A DNA stretch of 64,000 nucleotides from Bacillota bacterium (lineage in GTDB: Bacteria; Bacillota; Clostridia; Peptostreptococcales; Anaerovoracaceae), in the NCBI GenBank assembly GCA_028724585.1, contig JAQYCQ010000026.1, forward strand, positions 43,621 through 107,620, written 5' to 3'. Positions 42,812 through 52,535 of this stretch are shown here, piece by piece. A program made the position numbers and the translations under genes. A model generated the notes under the pieces. That model worked only from the letters and a program-made list of their open reading frames with translations, did no database searches and was not told the DNA's origin. Each line of letters opens with the position of its first letter. The stretch's first letter is position 1.

Positions 42812-45800
42812 GCAAGATCAAACAGGCTTATCTGGTCTGAATCAGGGATCCCGTCCAGGACTCCATGACTTCTCAGTACCTCGACGTTGTTAGTGTTTAC
42901 GCCCGTGCGGGTAACAAGATCCTCTACAGAGCTGAACTCCCTTTTGCTGTATTCTTCTTCTATGCTCTGGGCAGCTGTTTCGCCCATTCCCTCCAGAGCT
43001 CTGAAAGGAAGCCTTACCTTTCCGTCCTCGACCCAGAATTTCAGACCTCTGGACTTGCCGAACTCAACCGGCAGGAATTCGTACCCTCTGGCATACATTT
43101 CATATGCCACCTCATATACGAGAACTTCTTCCTGCTCTTTATTGGTGGCATCCTTGCCCATCTTCCTGATGGCGTCCATCCTGTCGAGGACAGACTGCAT
43201 GCCGCCCATTATCACGTCAGCGTTGAAGAAATCTATCTTGGTCGTGAAATGAGTCGCGTAGAACTCAGGCGGATAATAGACCTTAAAGTAGGCTATCCTG
43301 TATGACATCATGACGTAAGCTGCGGCGTGCGCCCTCGGGAACATGTACTTGATGCGCTTGCATGACTCTATATACCATTCAGGGACGTCATGCTCCCTCA
43401 TAAGAGCCTCGCGTTCCTCTGTGAGTCCCTTTCCTTTCCTTACCTTCTCCATGATCTGGAAGGACTCCGCCTTAGGCACCCCCTTGGCGATAAGGTAGTT
43501 CATGATGTCGTCTCGGGTGGCGATAGCATCATCCATGGTCGCCTCTCCGCTCTTGATGAACTCTTCGGCGTTATTTCTCCACACATCTGTGCCGTGCGAG
43601 AATCCGGAGATCCTTACCAGGGCATCGAACTTGGCCGGCTTAGTCTCGTCCAGCATCTGCCTTGTAAAAGCGGTGCCGAACTCAGGTATGCCGAAGGTCC
43701 CGTGCCTCTGCCGGTAATCGTCTATCTTGATATCCAGCGGCTCAGTCCCCAGAAAGAGATCCATGACCTTTTTATCGTCCAGAGGAATGTCCTCCGGTGC
43801 CACACCGGTCAGATCCTGCAGCATTCTGATCATGGAAGGGACATCGTGGCCCAGTATATCGAGCTTAAGCAGGTTCTGGTCTATCTTATGGTAATCGAAG
43901 TGGGTCGTCGTGATATCCTTTACGGCACCTTCAGAAGGGTGCATTACCGGACAGAACTCGTAGATCTCGTGGTCGTCCGGAACTACTACGATACCGCCCG
44001 GGTGCTGGCCGGTCGTCTTCCTGACGCCGGTACAGCCCAGCGCCAGCCTCTGCAGCTCGCATTTATTCACTGTCCTGCCCCGCTCTTCGAAGTACTTCCT
44101 TACGTACATCTGCGCCGTCTTTTCTTTTATAGTACTGATCGTACCGGCTTTGAAAACGTTCTTTGCCCCGAATATGGTCTCTACATATTTATGTGCCACA
44201 GGCTGGTACTCGCCGGCGAAGTTCAGGTCTATATCAGGTTCCTTCGTTCCATTGAATCCAAGGAATGTCTCGAACGGGATGTTGAAGCCGTCCTTCTTGT
44301 ATTTTGTGCCGCATACCGGGCAGACCTTGTCCGGCATATCCGCTCCGCATCCGTAATCGCTGTCGAGCATGAATTCCGAATGCTTGCACTTAGGGCATAC
44401 GTAATGAGGCGGCAGCGGATTTACCTCGGTTATACCATCCATAGTAGCCGCGAAAGAAGAGCCTACCGATCCTCGCGATCCTACCAGATAACCGTCTGAC
44501 AAGGATTTCTGGACCAGCATCTCGGCCGCTACATACATGACAGCGTAGCCGTTGTCGATTATAGAATGAAGCTCCTTGTCCAGCCTCTGCTCTACGAGCT
44601 CCGGCAGCGGGTCGCCGTAGATGCTGTGAGCTTTTTCGTAGCAGCGGGTGCGCAGTCTTTCCTCGGCGCCGTCTATCTTAGGCGGGAATTTTCCCTTAGG
44701 CACAGGCCTGAGCACATCGACTGAATCCGCTATCATCTGCGGATTGTCTATGACTATCTCTTCGGCCTTTTCCCTGCCCAGATAAGAAAACTCCTCCAGC
44801 ATCTCATCTGTAGTGCGCAGCCAGAGCCGCGGGCTTTCGGACAGGTCTTTAAAACCGTGGGCCGCCATGATGATATTCCTGTAGATATAGTCCTCCGGCT
44901 CTTTATAGTGAGCGTCGGAAGTGGCTACTACCGGTTTTCCCAGCTTCTCTCCCAGCGCCACTATGCGCCTGTTGTAGTCCAGCAGCTCTTCTTCGCTCTG
45001 GACCTGGCCCTTCTCCAGCTTGAACCAGTTGTTCGTCCTTGGCTGTACCTCAAGGTAGTCGTAGAATGATGCCACCTTCTCCAGCTCCTCATCAGACGCT
45101 CCGCTCTCCATAGTGCGGAATACCTCGCCGGCCTCGCAGGCAGAGCCTATGATCAGACCTTCCCTGTACTGGGAGATCACCTGCTTAGGCATCCTCGGGC
45201 GCTTATAATGGTAATCGAGGAATGAAAATGAGACCAGCTTATAGAGATTTTTCAGGCCTGTCTGGTTCTTCGCTATGAGGATCACATGATATGAAGGATT
45301 GCTCTTATAATCGAGTGTCCCGTCCGGATGTTCTATGGCATTGACCAGATAACCTTCACAGCCGTACAGAACTTTTATATCGTCTCCGGCCGCCTCCGCA
45401 GCGTCAGGGAAAGCCTGGACCACTCCGTGGTCAGTGACCGCCACAGCCTTATGGCCCCATTTTATAGCCTGCTTTACCAGGTCCTTAACGTCCATCAGCC
45501 CGTCTATCTGGCTCATCTTTGTATGAACATGAAGCTCTACTCTTTTGCGTTCGCAGGTATCGTGCCTTTCCGGCTTTTCGCCCAGCTCTATGCTGTCAGC
45601 CATGATGACCGTCATCTTTTCGAAAGTATCGTATTCCGCGTGTCCTGCGATCCTGACATAGGCATTATTGGGAATATATTCGTCGAAATCCGCCTTCTTC
45701 TGTGCAGACACAAAGCACTTCACGCAGATAGAATCTGTGTTGTCTGTAACGCAGAAGGTCTGTATGAACCTGCCTCCGTTCTTGAGCTCCTTTTCCTCAC

Positions 45801-46638
45801 TGGCAAAAACAGTTCCTTCTATTGCAACATGCTGCTCGCTGCCTGTTATGTTTTTAATAGGTATCGGATCGCAGTCTATGGGCTTGCCGAGGATCAGATT
45901 TCCCTTCACCGGACCTTCGTAGGCGCGTTTTCTGCGCTTGGGCTGACCGCCTGAAGCTCCACCGCCGTTCCAGCTTCCTCCGCCGTATCCTCCGTATCCC
46001 TTCTGCTGGGAATTTTCAGCCTGGGCTGCTGCCTTTTTTGCATTTTCACGGGCCGCGGTCTCTGTTTCCTGCCTCAGTACTTCCAGCTCCTGGGCATTTT
46101 TGCTTTCTTTATCCTTGACCCGCTCGTCGTAACGGTTGTCTATATTGCAGAATTCTATCTGAACATCACGCCCGAAGCGGTCTCTCATGATCCTCGAAGC
46201 CGCCGGAGCCACAGCGTCATTGAGCTGCTTCTCTGCTCTCTCGCCAAGTACTCCGACTACAGCCCTGCCGCCTTCAAGTCTTATCGAGCTACAGTCCACT
46301 GTATGTATCAGGCTTGCGGCACCCGATACAGAACCCGCCATGTACGGCAGCATGCCGCGGATGATGGCGGGCGTATCTTCTTCGATATCGTTATACACAG
46401 TCCTGCATTTTACGCTGCTCACAAATGGAAGGTTTTCTTTGACAGCATCGAGCATATGCTCGTAAGCACCGTAGTCCATGATGAAATTCATCTCCAGCGA
46501 GATGTCGAGTCTGCCTGAACCGCGGTCAAAAGCAGCATCCTTCAGCGAAGCGCTGCATGCTCTGCCGGAGGCAGCCTGGTCCGCGTGAGCGGACGCAAGG
46601 CAGGCCTCTTTCAGAATATTATTAAATGTTTCCTGCAT
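42799..46638 (-). CDS. polC: DNA polymerase III PolC-type alpha subunit lacking the exonuclease insert
   Basis: 1279 residues; PolC is normally about 1430-1450. Order: N-terminal domain (1-180), a Gly-rich linker (about 180-240), OB domain (about 245-355), PHP domain (from 366, VELHVHTKMSQIDGLMDVKDLV). The polymerase part has a zinc-finger-like CPKCKH...CPVCG, catalytic PDIDLNF, and a C-terminal domain. In ordinary PolC a ~170-residue DEDDh 3'-5' exonuclease is inserted in the PHP domain after the motif GxEGYLV. Here GCEGYLV (426-432) passes through a ~16-residue linker directly into SYHVILIAKNQTGLKNLY (449 on). The exonuclease motifs DIETTG and HNASFD are absent. All polymerase motifs are intact, so this is not a pseudogene. 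Confidence 0.95.
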   Translation of the reverse strand: MQETFNNILKEACLASAHADQAASGRACSASLKDAAFDRGSGRLDISLEMNFIMDYGAYEHMLDAVKENLPFVSSVKCRTVYNDIEEDTPAIIRGMLPYMAGSVSGAASLIHTVDCSSIRLEGGRAVVGVLGERAEKQLNDAVAPAASRIMRDRFGRDVQIEFCNIDNRYDERVKDKESKNAQELEVLRQETETAARENAKKAAAQAENSQQKGYGGYGGGSWNGGGASGGQPKRRKRAYEGPVKGNLILGKPIDCDPIPIKNITGSEQHVAIEGTVFASEEKELKNGGRFIQTFCVTDNTDSICVKCFVSAQKKADFDEYIPNNAYVRIAGHAEYDTFEKMTVIMADSIELGEKPERHDTCERKRVELHVHTKMSQIDGLMDVKDLVKQAIKWGHKAVAVTDHGVVQAFPDAAEAAGDDIKVLYGCEGYLVNAIEHPDGTLDYKSNPSYHVILIAKNQTGLKNLYKLVSFSFLDYHYKRPRMPKQVISQYREGLIIGSACEAGEVFRTMESGASDEELEKVASFYDYLEVQPRTNNWFKLEKGQVQSEEELLDYNRRIVALGEKLGKPVVATSDAHYKEPEDYIYRNIIMAAHGFKDLSESPRLWLRTTDEMLEEFSYLGREKAEEIVIDNPQMIADSVDVLRPVPKGKFPPKIDGAEERLRTRCYEKAHSIYGDPLPELVEQRLDKELHSIIDNGYAVMYVAAEMLVQKSLSDGYLVGSRGSVGSSFAATMDGITEVNPLPPHYVCPKCKHSEFMLDSDYGCGADMPDKVCPVCGTKYKKDGFNIPFETFLGFNGTKEPDIDLNFAGEYQPVAHKYVETIFGAKNVFKAGTISTIKEKTAQMYVRKYFEERGRTVNKCELQRLALGCTGVRKTTGQHPGGIVVVPDDHEIYEFCPVMHPSEGAVKDITTTHFDYHKIDQNLLKLDILGHDVPSMIRMLQDLTGVAPEDIPLDDKKVMDLFLGTEPLDIKIDDYRQRHGTFGIPEFGTAFTRQMLDETKPAKFDALVRISGFSHGTDVWRNNAEEFIKSGEATMDDAIATRDDIMNYLIAKGVPKAESFQIMEKVRKGKGLTEEREALMREHDVPEWYIESCKRIKYMFPRAHAAAYVMMSYRIAYFKVYYPPEFYATHFTTKIDFFNADVIMGGMQSVLDRMDAIRKMGKDATNKEQEEVLVYEVAYEMYARGYEFLPVEFGKSRGLKFWVEDGKVRLPFRALEGMGETAAQSIEEEYSKREFSSVEDLVTRTGVNTNNVEVLRSHGVLDGIPDSDQISLFDLACSM

Positions 46639-46660
46639 ATTTTATTCTGTCCTGTTGATA

Positions 46661-47584
46661 TTACTTGCTTTCTGTCACGATCTCTTTGATGGAGCCGGCG
46701 AGACCTGCCACACCCGAGATATCCGACGGGATTATCAGCTTGGTCGCCTGACCGTCAGCCGCTTTCTGGAAGGCCTCCAGACTCTTGAGAGTGAGCACCT
46801 GCTTAGACGGGTTGGACTCGTTTATCATCCTGATGGCGTCAGCCTGTGCCTGCTGTACTGTCCTGATGGCTTCCGCTTCGCCTTCTGCCCTCTTAATAGC
46901 GGATTCCTTGGCTGCTTCTGCCGCGAGGATAGTAGCCTGTTTTTCAGCTTCCGCCGCCAGTATCTTGGACTGCTTTTCGCCGTCCGCAATGAGGATCGCG
47001 GATTTCTGCTCGCCTTCAGCGCGGAGGATGGCCTCTCTCTTTTCTCTCTCGGCCCTCATCTGCTTCTCCATGGCTTCCTGGATATCCTGCGGAGGCATGA
47101 TGTTCTTTACCTCTACTCTGTTTATCTTGATGCCCCACGGGTCTGTCGCTTCATCGAGCACTATCCTTATCTTTGAATTGATTATCTCGCGGCTGGTCAG
47201 GGATTCGTCCAGCTCCAGCTCGCCGATGATATTCCTCAGGGTGGTAGCCGTCAGGTTTTCGATAGCCGCCATAGGATTGGCTACGCCGTATGTATAGAGC
47301 ATTGGATCCGTGATCTGATAATAGATAACAGTATCTATCTTCATCGTTACGTTATCCTTGGTGATAACAGGCTGAGGAGGGAAATCGATCACTGTTTCCT
47401 TGAGCGATACCTTTTTAGCTATATTGTCGATGAGAGGAACTTTTACGTGAAGGCCTACCTGCCACGTATCTTTGTACGCTCCGAGGCGTTCGATGACGAA
47501 AGCGTTAGCCTGCGGCACTATGCGGATGTTAGTCACTACCAGCACTATGGCGATGGCGATGATCACGATCAAAAATACTACCAT
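46661..47584 (-). CDS. SPFH/band 7 family membrane protein
   Basis: 307 residues, QmcA/stomatin-like. One N-terminal membrane helix (1-20), a band 7 domain (about 20-175, VPQANAFVIERLGAYKDTW...LKETVIDFPPQPVITKDNV), then a long Ala/Glu coiled coil (about 175-255). Organises membrane microdomains. It overlaps the upstream nfeD gene by seven bases, a pairing conserved across bacteria. Confidence 0.93.
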   Translation of the reverse strand: MVVFLIVIIAIAIVLVVTNIRIVPQANAFVIERLGAYKDTWQVGLHVKVPLIDNIAKKVSLKETVIDFPPQPVITKDNVTMKIDTVIYYQITDPMLYTYGVANPMAAIENLTATTLRNIIGELELDESLTSREIINSKIRIVLDEATDPWGIKINRVEVKNIMPPQDIQEAMEKQMRAEREKREAILRAEGEQKSAILIADGEKQSKILAAEAEKQATILAAEAAKESAIKRAEGEAEAIRTVQQAQADAIRMINESNPSKQVLTLKSLEAFQKAADGQATKLIIPSDISGVAGLAGSIKEIVTESK

Positions 47585-48042
47585 AACTGCGTCTCCTTTC
47601 TGACGATAAGCTTTACTCCTTTGATCTTTAATATCTTAACAGCGTCGCCTTTCCTGATATCCTGAGAATCATCAGAAGGCACCGCCGTCCATACCGTTCC
47701 TTCAAGCCTGATCTGGCCGCCGTTTTCCCTCGTTATGTCTGTCGAAGCGGTCACGGTCCGCCCTATCAGCGAATCAGCATTAGTCGCTACCGTCCTGCTG
47801 TTCAGCTTTTTCTGAGCCAGCGGCCTGGTAAATATCACCAGAACCAGCGACACGGCCGCGAAGACCGCTATCTGAGCGATGATATTATCAGTTGCCATGG
47901 CGACGAGAGCCGATACGACAGCCCCGGCCGCGAACCATATAGATGTGAGTCCCTGAGTCGCTCCTTCGATCATCAGGAATATCACCGCCGCCGCTATCCA
48001 TATCCAGACCTTCAGCGGCAGCGCGTCAAAAAACTCTGCCAT
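47578..48042 (-). CDS. NfeD family protein
   Basis: 154 residues from the ATG at 48042 (GGAGGAG upstream). Three to four membrane helices, then a C-terminal OB-fold (LIGRTVTASTDI...GQIRLEGTVWTAV). Partner of the downstream SPFH protein. Confidence 0.9.
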   Translation of the reverse strand: MAEFFDALPLKVWIWIAAAVIFLMIEGATQGLTSIWFAAGAVVSALVAMATDNIIAQIAVFAAVSLVLVIFTRPLAQKKLNSRTVATNADSLIGRTVTASTDITRENGGQIRLEGTVWTAVPSDDSQDIRKGDAVKILKIKGVKLIVRKETQLW

Positions 48043-48115
48043 GATATCCTGCTCCTCCACATTCCAGTATCCTGCTTCAGCTGTATCTTAAATCACTTAC
48101 CGCCTTACGGCCGGT

Positions 48116-49201
48116 TCAGACTCCTTCTTCTATGATCCTGTCGAGCTCGGCTGTCAGCGCTTCCGCTATCTGCTCCTCCGGCACGGTCTTTATGATCCTG
48201 CCGCCGGAGAATATAACAGCCTTTCCATCGCCGCACGCCGCTCCAAGATCGGCACCCTTAGCCTCTCCCGGACCGTTTACCGCGCATCCCATCACCGCTG
48301 CGGTGAGCATCCTGCGCCCGCTCTTTATGAGGGCCGGCTCCCTGCTCTCTATCGCCTCCATAACCTTTGAAGTTATCTGCGTCAGATCTGTCTTACACCT
48401 CGAGCAGGTCGGGCAGGACACCAGGTTTATCCCGCTGTCCAGATTTCCGGTACACTTGAGTATCTCCCTGGCGACCGGTATCTCATCGACCGGATCTCCG
48501 GTCAGCGATACTCTCATAGTGTCGCCTATGCCTTCCAAAAGCAGGGCTCCCAGTCCCGCGGCGCTCTTGACGGCTCCGCGCATCCTGTCACCGGACTCTG
48601 TAACTCCTATGTGAAGCGGATAGTCCGTCATTTGCGACAGTATCCTGTATGTTTCGAAATTCTTCCTGACATCCGACGCCTTGGCCGAAATGACTATGTC
48701 CCCGAAATCCAGATCCTCTAGAAGCTTTACATTCCTCATGGCGCTCTCGGCCAGCCCTCTCGGCGTCACGCCGCCGTATTTGGCCAGAATATCTTTCTCG
48801 ACCGAGCCTGAGTTTACACCCACTCTTACAGGTATCCTCCTGGCCCTGCATTCGTCGACGACCGCTTTTACACGTTCCCTCGACCCTATGTTTCCCGGAT
48901 TTATCCTTACAGCGTCCGCGCCCTGCTCAGCGGAAGCGACAGCCATCCTGTAGTCGAACTGTATGTCCGCCACCAGCGGCATATCCGTCTTCTTCCTTAT
49001 CTCGCCGAAAGCCTCTGCTGCCGCCTGATCCGATACCGCTATCCTCACGATATCACAGCCGGCCTCCTCCAGCCTCTTTATCTGGCCCAGAGTCGCTTCC
49101 ACATCGTGTGTGTCTGTGTTGGTCATAGACTGGACCGAAACCGGAGCGCCGCCGCCTATCCTGACGCCCCTGCACTCCGTCTGCCTTGTCATCTTTCTCA
49201 A
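48116..49201 (-). CDS. ispG: 4-hydroxy-3-methylbut-2-enyl diphosphate synthase (IspG/GcpE)
   Basis: 361 residues. TIM-barrel domain (VSVQSMTNTDT near 20-32) and a C-terminal [4Fe-4S] domain with SCPTCSRC and GCAVNGPGEA supplying the cluster ligands. Penultimate step of the MEP isoprenoid pathway. Dxr, the pathway's committed enzyme, is encoded two genes upstream. Confidence 0.97.
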   Translation of the reverse strand: MRKMTRQTECRGVRIGGGAPVSVQSMTNTDTHDVEATLGQIKRLEEAGCDIVRIAVSDQAAAEAFGEIRKKTDMPLVADIQFDYRMAVASAEQGADAVRINPGNIGSRERVKAVVDECRARRIPVRVGVNSGSVEKDILAKYGGVTPRGLAESAMRNVKLLEDLDFGDIVISAKASDVRKNFETYRILSQMTDYPLHIGVTESGDRMRGAVKSAAGLGALLLEGIGDTMRVSLTGDPVDEIPVAREILKCTGNLDSGINLVSCPTCSRCKTDLTQITSKVMEAIESREPALIKSGRRMLTAAVMGCAVNGPGEAKGADLGAACGDGKAVIFSGGRIIKTVPEEQIAEALTAELDRIIEEGV

Positions 49202-49237
49202 TAAATCTCACCTGCCGTAAATCGCGCCGATCCGCCG

Positions 49238-50263
49238 TCATTTTAGGATAAAAGTATATACATCCTTAACAGTTATGAGGATCATAAGCGTGAAAAGAAC
49301 CATGATCCCCGCGTAGTTCACTCTGTTTTCCATTTCGTCAGTGATCCTGTTTCCCGTGACCGCCCTGATGATAACGAAGAGCAGCCTGCCGCCGTCAAGC
49401 GCCGGGAAAGGAAGTATGTTCACCAGCCCCAGATTGAGGCTGAGCAGCGCCAGCAGGTAGAGCATGTTTATAAATCCCGTCTGCGCCGTCTTCCCGACCA
49501 CATCGACTATACCTACCGGACCGACCACATCACCTGCCGACCCCTGGCCGGTGACCATCTGCCCCAGCACGACCAGCATTTCCTTTTCCATCTTAACTGA
49601 ATCTATCAGCCCGTACTTCAGTCCGATCAGCGGATTATGGCCCGCCTTAAACTGTACGCCGATGATCTTATTTCCATTCTCATCCTCAGAAAAGCCGACT
49701 GTCTCTTCTTTTTTATTTCCGCCAGCGTCTATAAAGGTTATGACAGTCGAATCGCCGTCCCCAGCAGCCTTGCTTATGGCCTTTCTCACATCCTCGCCTT
49801 CAGGCGTCGACCTGCCGTCCACAGCCGTGATCGTAGACCCAGCCCTTATCCCGGCCTCATAAGCCGGAGAGCCTTTCTCGACCTTCGCTATGTCCGGCGT
49901 GACCGAAGTGCCGAAATATGTGATCAGCACCGCCAGGATCAAGACCGCCAGCACGAAATTCATAAATACTCCTGCCACCAGAACGACAGCCTTTGCCCAG
50001 GCCGGCCTGTTGTTAAAAGCGTGTTCGTTATCGGAATCCTCGTCCTCGCCCTCCAGAGCCACATAGCCGCCTATAGGGAGGGCTCTCAAAGAGTATTCTG
50101 TCCCGTTTTTTTCTCTCTTATAAATAAGAGGACCCATGCCTATGGAAAATTCGTTCACCTGCACCCCGACAGCCTTTGCCGCGAAGAAGTGCCCTCCTTC
50201 GTGAACCGCCACGAGCACAGCGAATATGATCACTGCGGCGATGAGTCCCAAAATAATATGCAT
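49238..50263 (-). CDS. rseP: RIP metalloprotease RseP (site-2 protease)
   Basis: 341 residues. HEGGH zinc motif in helix 1 (about 21-25), one PDZ domain (about 115-200), FPALDGGR near residue 290 carrying the third ligand. Cleaves membrane-anchored anti-sigma factors and signal peptides in other bacteria. Located as usual near dxr and cdsA, but preceded by its own terminator/promoter region. Confidence 0.96.
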   Translation of the reverse strand: MHIILGLIAAVIIFAVLVAVHEGGHFFAAKAVGVQVNEFSIGMGPLIYKREKNGTEYSLRALPIGGYVALEGEDEDSDNEHAFNNRPAWAKAVVLVAGVFMNFVLAVLILAVLITYFGTSVTPDIAKVEKGSPAYEAGIRAGSTITAVDGRSTPEGEDVRKAISKAAGDGDSTVITFIDAGGNKKEETVGFSEDENGNKIIGVQFKAGHNPLIGLKYGLIDSVKMEKEMLVVLGQMVTGQGSAGDVVGPVGIVDVVGKTAQTGFINMLYLLALLSLNLGLVNILPFPALDGGRLLFVIIRAVTGNRITDEMENRVNYAGIMVLFTLMILITVKDVYTFILK

Positions 50264-50343
50264 TAAATGATATCCTCCTGATCAGTAATATCTGTCGATC
50301 CCAAATATCTCACTTACCCCGGATCTCTCTTCCTCAAATCTTT

Positions 50344-50372
50344 ACCTGCCTAGATTATATCATCCGGCAGGT
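50344..50372. promoter_or_regulatory. -10 element of rseP enclosed by an inverted repeat
   Basis: Minus strand TATAAT (50354-50359), 81 bases before the codon region upstream of rseP. It is flanked by perfect 7-bp arms ACCTGCC (50344-50350) and GGCAGGT (50366-50372). No strong -35 at 17 bp, so an activator or repressor binding the arms is possible. Confidence 0.45.
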
Positions 50373-50383
50373 GATCATTGTGT

Positions 50384-50415
50384 TAAAAAAAGGCCGCGCG
50401 GCAAAACACGGCCTT
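50384..50415 (-). terminator. terminator after dxr
   Basis: Minus strand: AAGGCCG / CGGCCTT (50409-50415 with 50390-50396), followed by TTTTTTT. It separates the pyrH-dxr unit from rseP onward. The rest of the 265-nt gap holds a degenerate mini-hairpin (50473-50487). Confidence 0.85.
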
Positions 50416-50528
50416 AAAAAATATTAACTTATACGAGATCATAAAGCATCCGGCCTTCCGCTGCCGCCTTTCGACCGCTCCGCGGACAGGATCCCTGCGG
50501 ATATCCCGGCATCCGGTCCCATAAGCCG

Positions 50529-51677
50529 TTAAAGCTCGGAAAGCAGCTTCTCAGCGGACGCTCTCGCCTGCCTGTCAGCTTCCAGAATAGAATCGAGATC
50601 CTGCGGGTCGCCGCTCTTGTGAGCGTCCAGTACCTTTTCCAGGACCTCCGGTATATCGAGGAATCCGGCGCTTCCGCGCAGGAAAGCCCCTACCATCACT
50701 TCGTTAGCCGCGTTGAGCGCCGTGCAGTAAGTGCCGCCGGCTCTCAGAGCCTGTCTGGCCAGAGCCAGACACCTGAATGTTTCCATGTCGGGAGCTTCGA
50801 ATGTCAGCCTGCCGACCTTTGTCAGATCCAGCGGATCCATGGTGTTAGGTATCCTCTGCGGATATCCCAGAGCATAGCTGATAGGGATCTTCATATCCGG
50901 CGTACCCAGCTGCGCCATCACAGCCCTGTCCTCGTATTCTACCATAGAGTGGATTATGCTCTCCGGATGGACTACGACGTCTATCTTGTCTTCAGGCATA
51001 TCGAAGAGCCACCTGGCCTCTGCCACTTCAAAGCCCTTGTTCATCAATGTCGAGGAATCGATAGTTACCTTGGCTCCCATATCCCAGTTGGGGTGCTTAA
51101 GAGCCTGGGCAGCCTTGACATCCTTCAGCTCTTCCCTTTTTTTGCCTCTGAACGGGCCGCCGCTGGCCGTAAGTATCAGCCGGCGGACCTGCTTTCTGTC
51201 GAAGCCCTGCAGTGACTGGAACACAGCGCTGTGCTCGCTGTCCACGGGAAGGATGCTGACCCCGTTCTCGGCGGCTGTTTTCATTATGAGCGCGCCACCC
51301 GCCACCAGAGTTTCCTTGTTCGCGAGAGCGATCGTCCTTTTCGCTTTAAGGGCGTGATAGGTCGGCACGAGCCCTGCCATTCCCACTACGGAATTTACAA
51401 CTATATCGGCTCCCTGGTCCTCAGCGGCCCTGATAAGTCCTTCCCTGCCGCTGAACACCGTCGTTTCCGGAAAAGCCTCAGCCAGCCTGCCTGCGCTTTC
51501 CTCCGACTTGATCACCGCGAAGACCGGCCTGAATTCCTTTATCTGCTCAGCCAGCAGCTTCTCGTTCTTAGCGCATGTCAGAGCCCTTACGCTGTACTTG
51601 TCCGGATTATCACGTATTATTTCCAGAGTCTGTGTTCCTATCGAACCGGTGGAACCCAGTATCGAAATGGATTTCAT
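50529..51677 (-). CDS. dxr: 1-deoxy-D-xylulose 5-phosphate reductoisomerase
   Basis: 382 residues. NADPH-binding GSTGSIGTQTLEI (8-20), ANKETLVAGG, metal/substrate motif PVDSEHSAVFQ, ASGGPFRG and DSSTLMNKGFEV are complete. Commits DXP to isoprenoid synthesis. Begins 27 bases after cdsA. Confidence 0.97.
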   Translation of the reverse strand: MKSISILGSTGSIGTQTLEIIRDNPDKYSVRALTCAKNEKLLAEQIKEFRPVFAVIKSEESAGRLAEAFPETTVFSGREGLIRAAEDQGADIVVNSVVGMAGLVPTYHALKAKRTIALANKETLVAGGALIMKTAAENGVSILPVDSEHSAVFQSLQGFDRKQVRRLILTASGGPFRGKKREELKDVKAAQALKHPNWDMGAKVTIDSSTLMNKGFEVAEARWLFDMPEDKIDVVVHPESIIHSMVEYEDRAVMAQLGTPDMKIPISYALGYPQRIPNTMDPLDLTKVGRLTFEAPDMETFRCLALARQALRAGGTYCTALNAANEVMVGAFLRGSAGFLDIPEVLEKVLDAHKSGDPQDLDSILEADRQARASAEKLLSEL

Positions 51678-51704
51678 TATGCCATCTCCTGTTTTAAGCT
51701 GTCC

Positions 51705-52535
51705 TTAGAGTTTATCCGCGAAGAAGATCATCAGTATGTAGAAGATCATCGGCGCGGTGAAAATAACGCTGTCGAACCTGTCCATGATCCCGCCGTGTCC
51801 CGGGATGAGATTTCCGTAGTCCTTGATCCCCATCTTGCGCTTGAATATAGACGCCGTCAGGTCACCGAACTGCGAGAAGATGCCGCCAGCCAGACCTGTA
51901 AGGATAAATGCCAGCATATACTCCCTGTCCATGAAAGCGTAGCCGAAAGCCGCGCAGAATACCGTGCTGGCCAGTGTGCCGCAGATAGAACCTTCTATTG
52001 TCTTCTTGGGACTGATCTTTGGGCAGAGCTTGTGCTTTCCGAGGAAATACCCTCCGAAATAAGCGAATATGTCGGTACAGAAAGCGGTTATGAGTATCAG
52101 CCATACAGGGCTGACTCCGCAGAGCACCGCGAAGGTATCCTCGGCAAGAGCCGCGTGATATGGGAAAAAGCCTACATAGACTATACCCGTTATCGTCGCC
52201 ATAGCGTCGGAGAGATTCCTCTCCTCGATCTTAAACATATAAAGCAGGCATATCAGCACTGAGATGAACAGCCACATCATGTAAAGATAAGGCGTCATCC
52301 CGGGCGTGAACGGGTGCACGTAAAATGTGATTATATTGATAAAATACAACAGGCATACGGATACTATCCCTATCGGGTAGGACGGATGGACATCCATGTT
52401 GTGAAATCCTCTGTAGAACTCGTACAGTCCAAGTACCGTGATAATAAATACCGCGCCCTTGATCCACGGTCCTCCTAAAAGGACCAGTATCAGCAGAGGC
52501 GCGATCACCAAGCCTGAAATGATTCTTGTTTTCAT
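51705..52535 (-). CDS. cdsA: phosphatidate cytidylyltransferase
   Basis: 276 residues, about eight membrane helices, with the CdsA signature SIFKRKMGIKDYGNLIPGHG followed by GIMDRFDS. Makes CDP-diacylglycerol for phospholipid synthesis. The start overlaps the uppS stop by four bases. Confidence 0.96.
   Translation of the reverse strand: MKTRIISGLVIAPLLILVLLGGPWIKGAVFIITVLGLYEFYRGFHNMDVHPSYPIGIVSVCLLYFINIITFYVHPFTPGMTPYLYMMWLFISVLICLLYMFKIEERNLSDAMATITGIVYVGFFPYHAALAEDTFAVLCGVSPVWLILITAFCTDIFAYFGGYFLGKHKLCPKISPKKTIEGSICGTLASTVFCAAFGYAFMDREYMLAFILTGLAGGIFSQFGDLTASIFKRKMGIKDYGNLIPGHGGIMDRFDSVIFTAPMIFYILMIFFADKL

Noticed and set aside
42684..42821. Upstream extension of rimP
   Set aside because: It runs through the leader hairpin and the TATAAT promoter and does not resemble RimP.
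43390..44499. 369-codon open frame on the plus strand inside polC
   Set aside because: Antisense shadow. I also checked whether it could hold the missing exonuclease; no DEDDh-like motif is present.
51231..52262. 343-codon open frame spanning dxr and cdsA antisense
   Set aside because: It covers parts of two well-supported genes and has no protein features.
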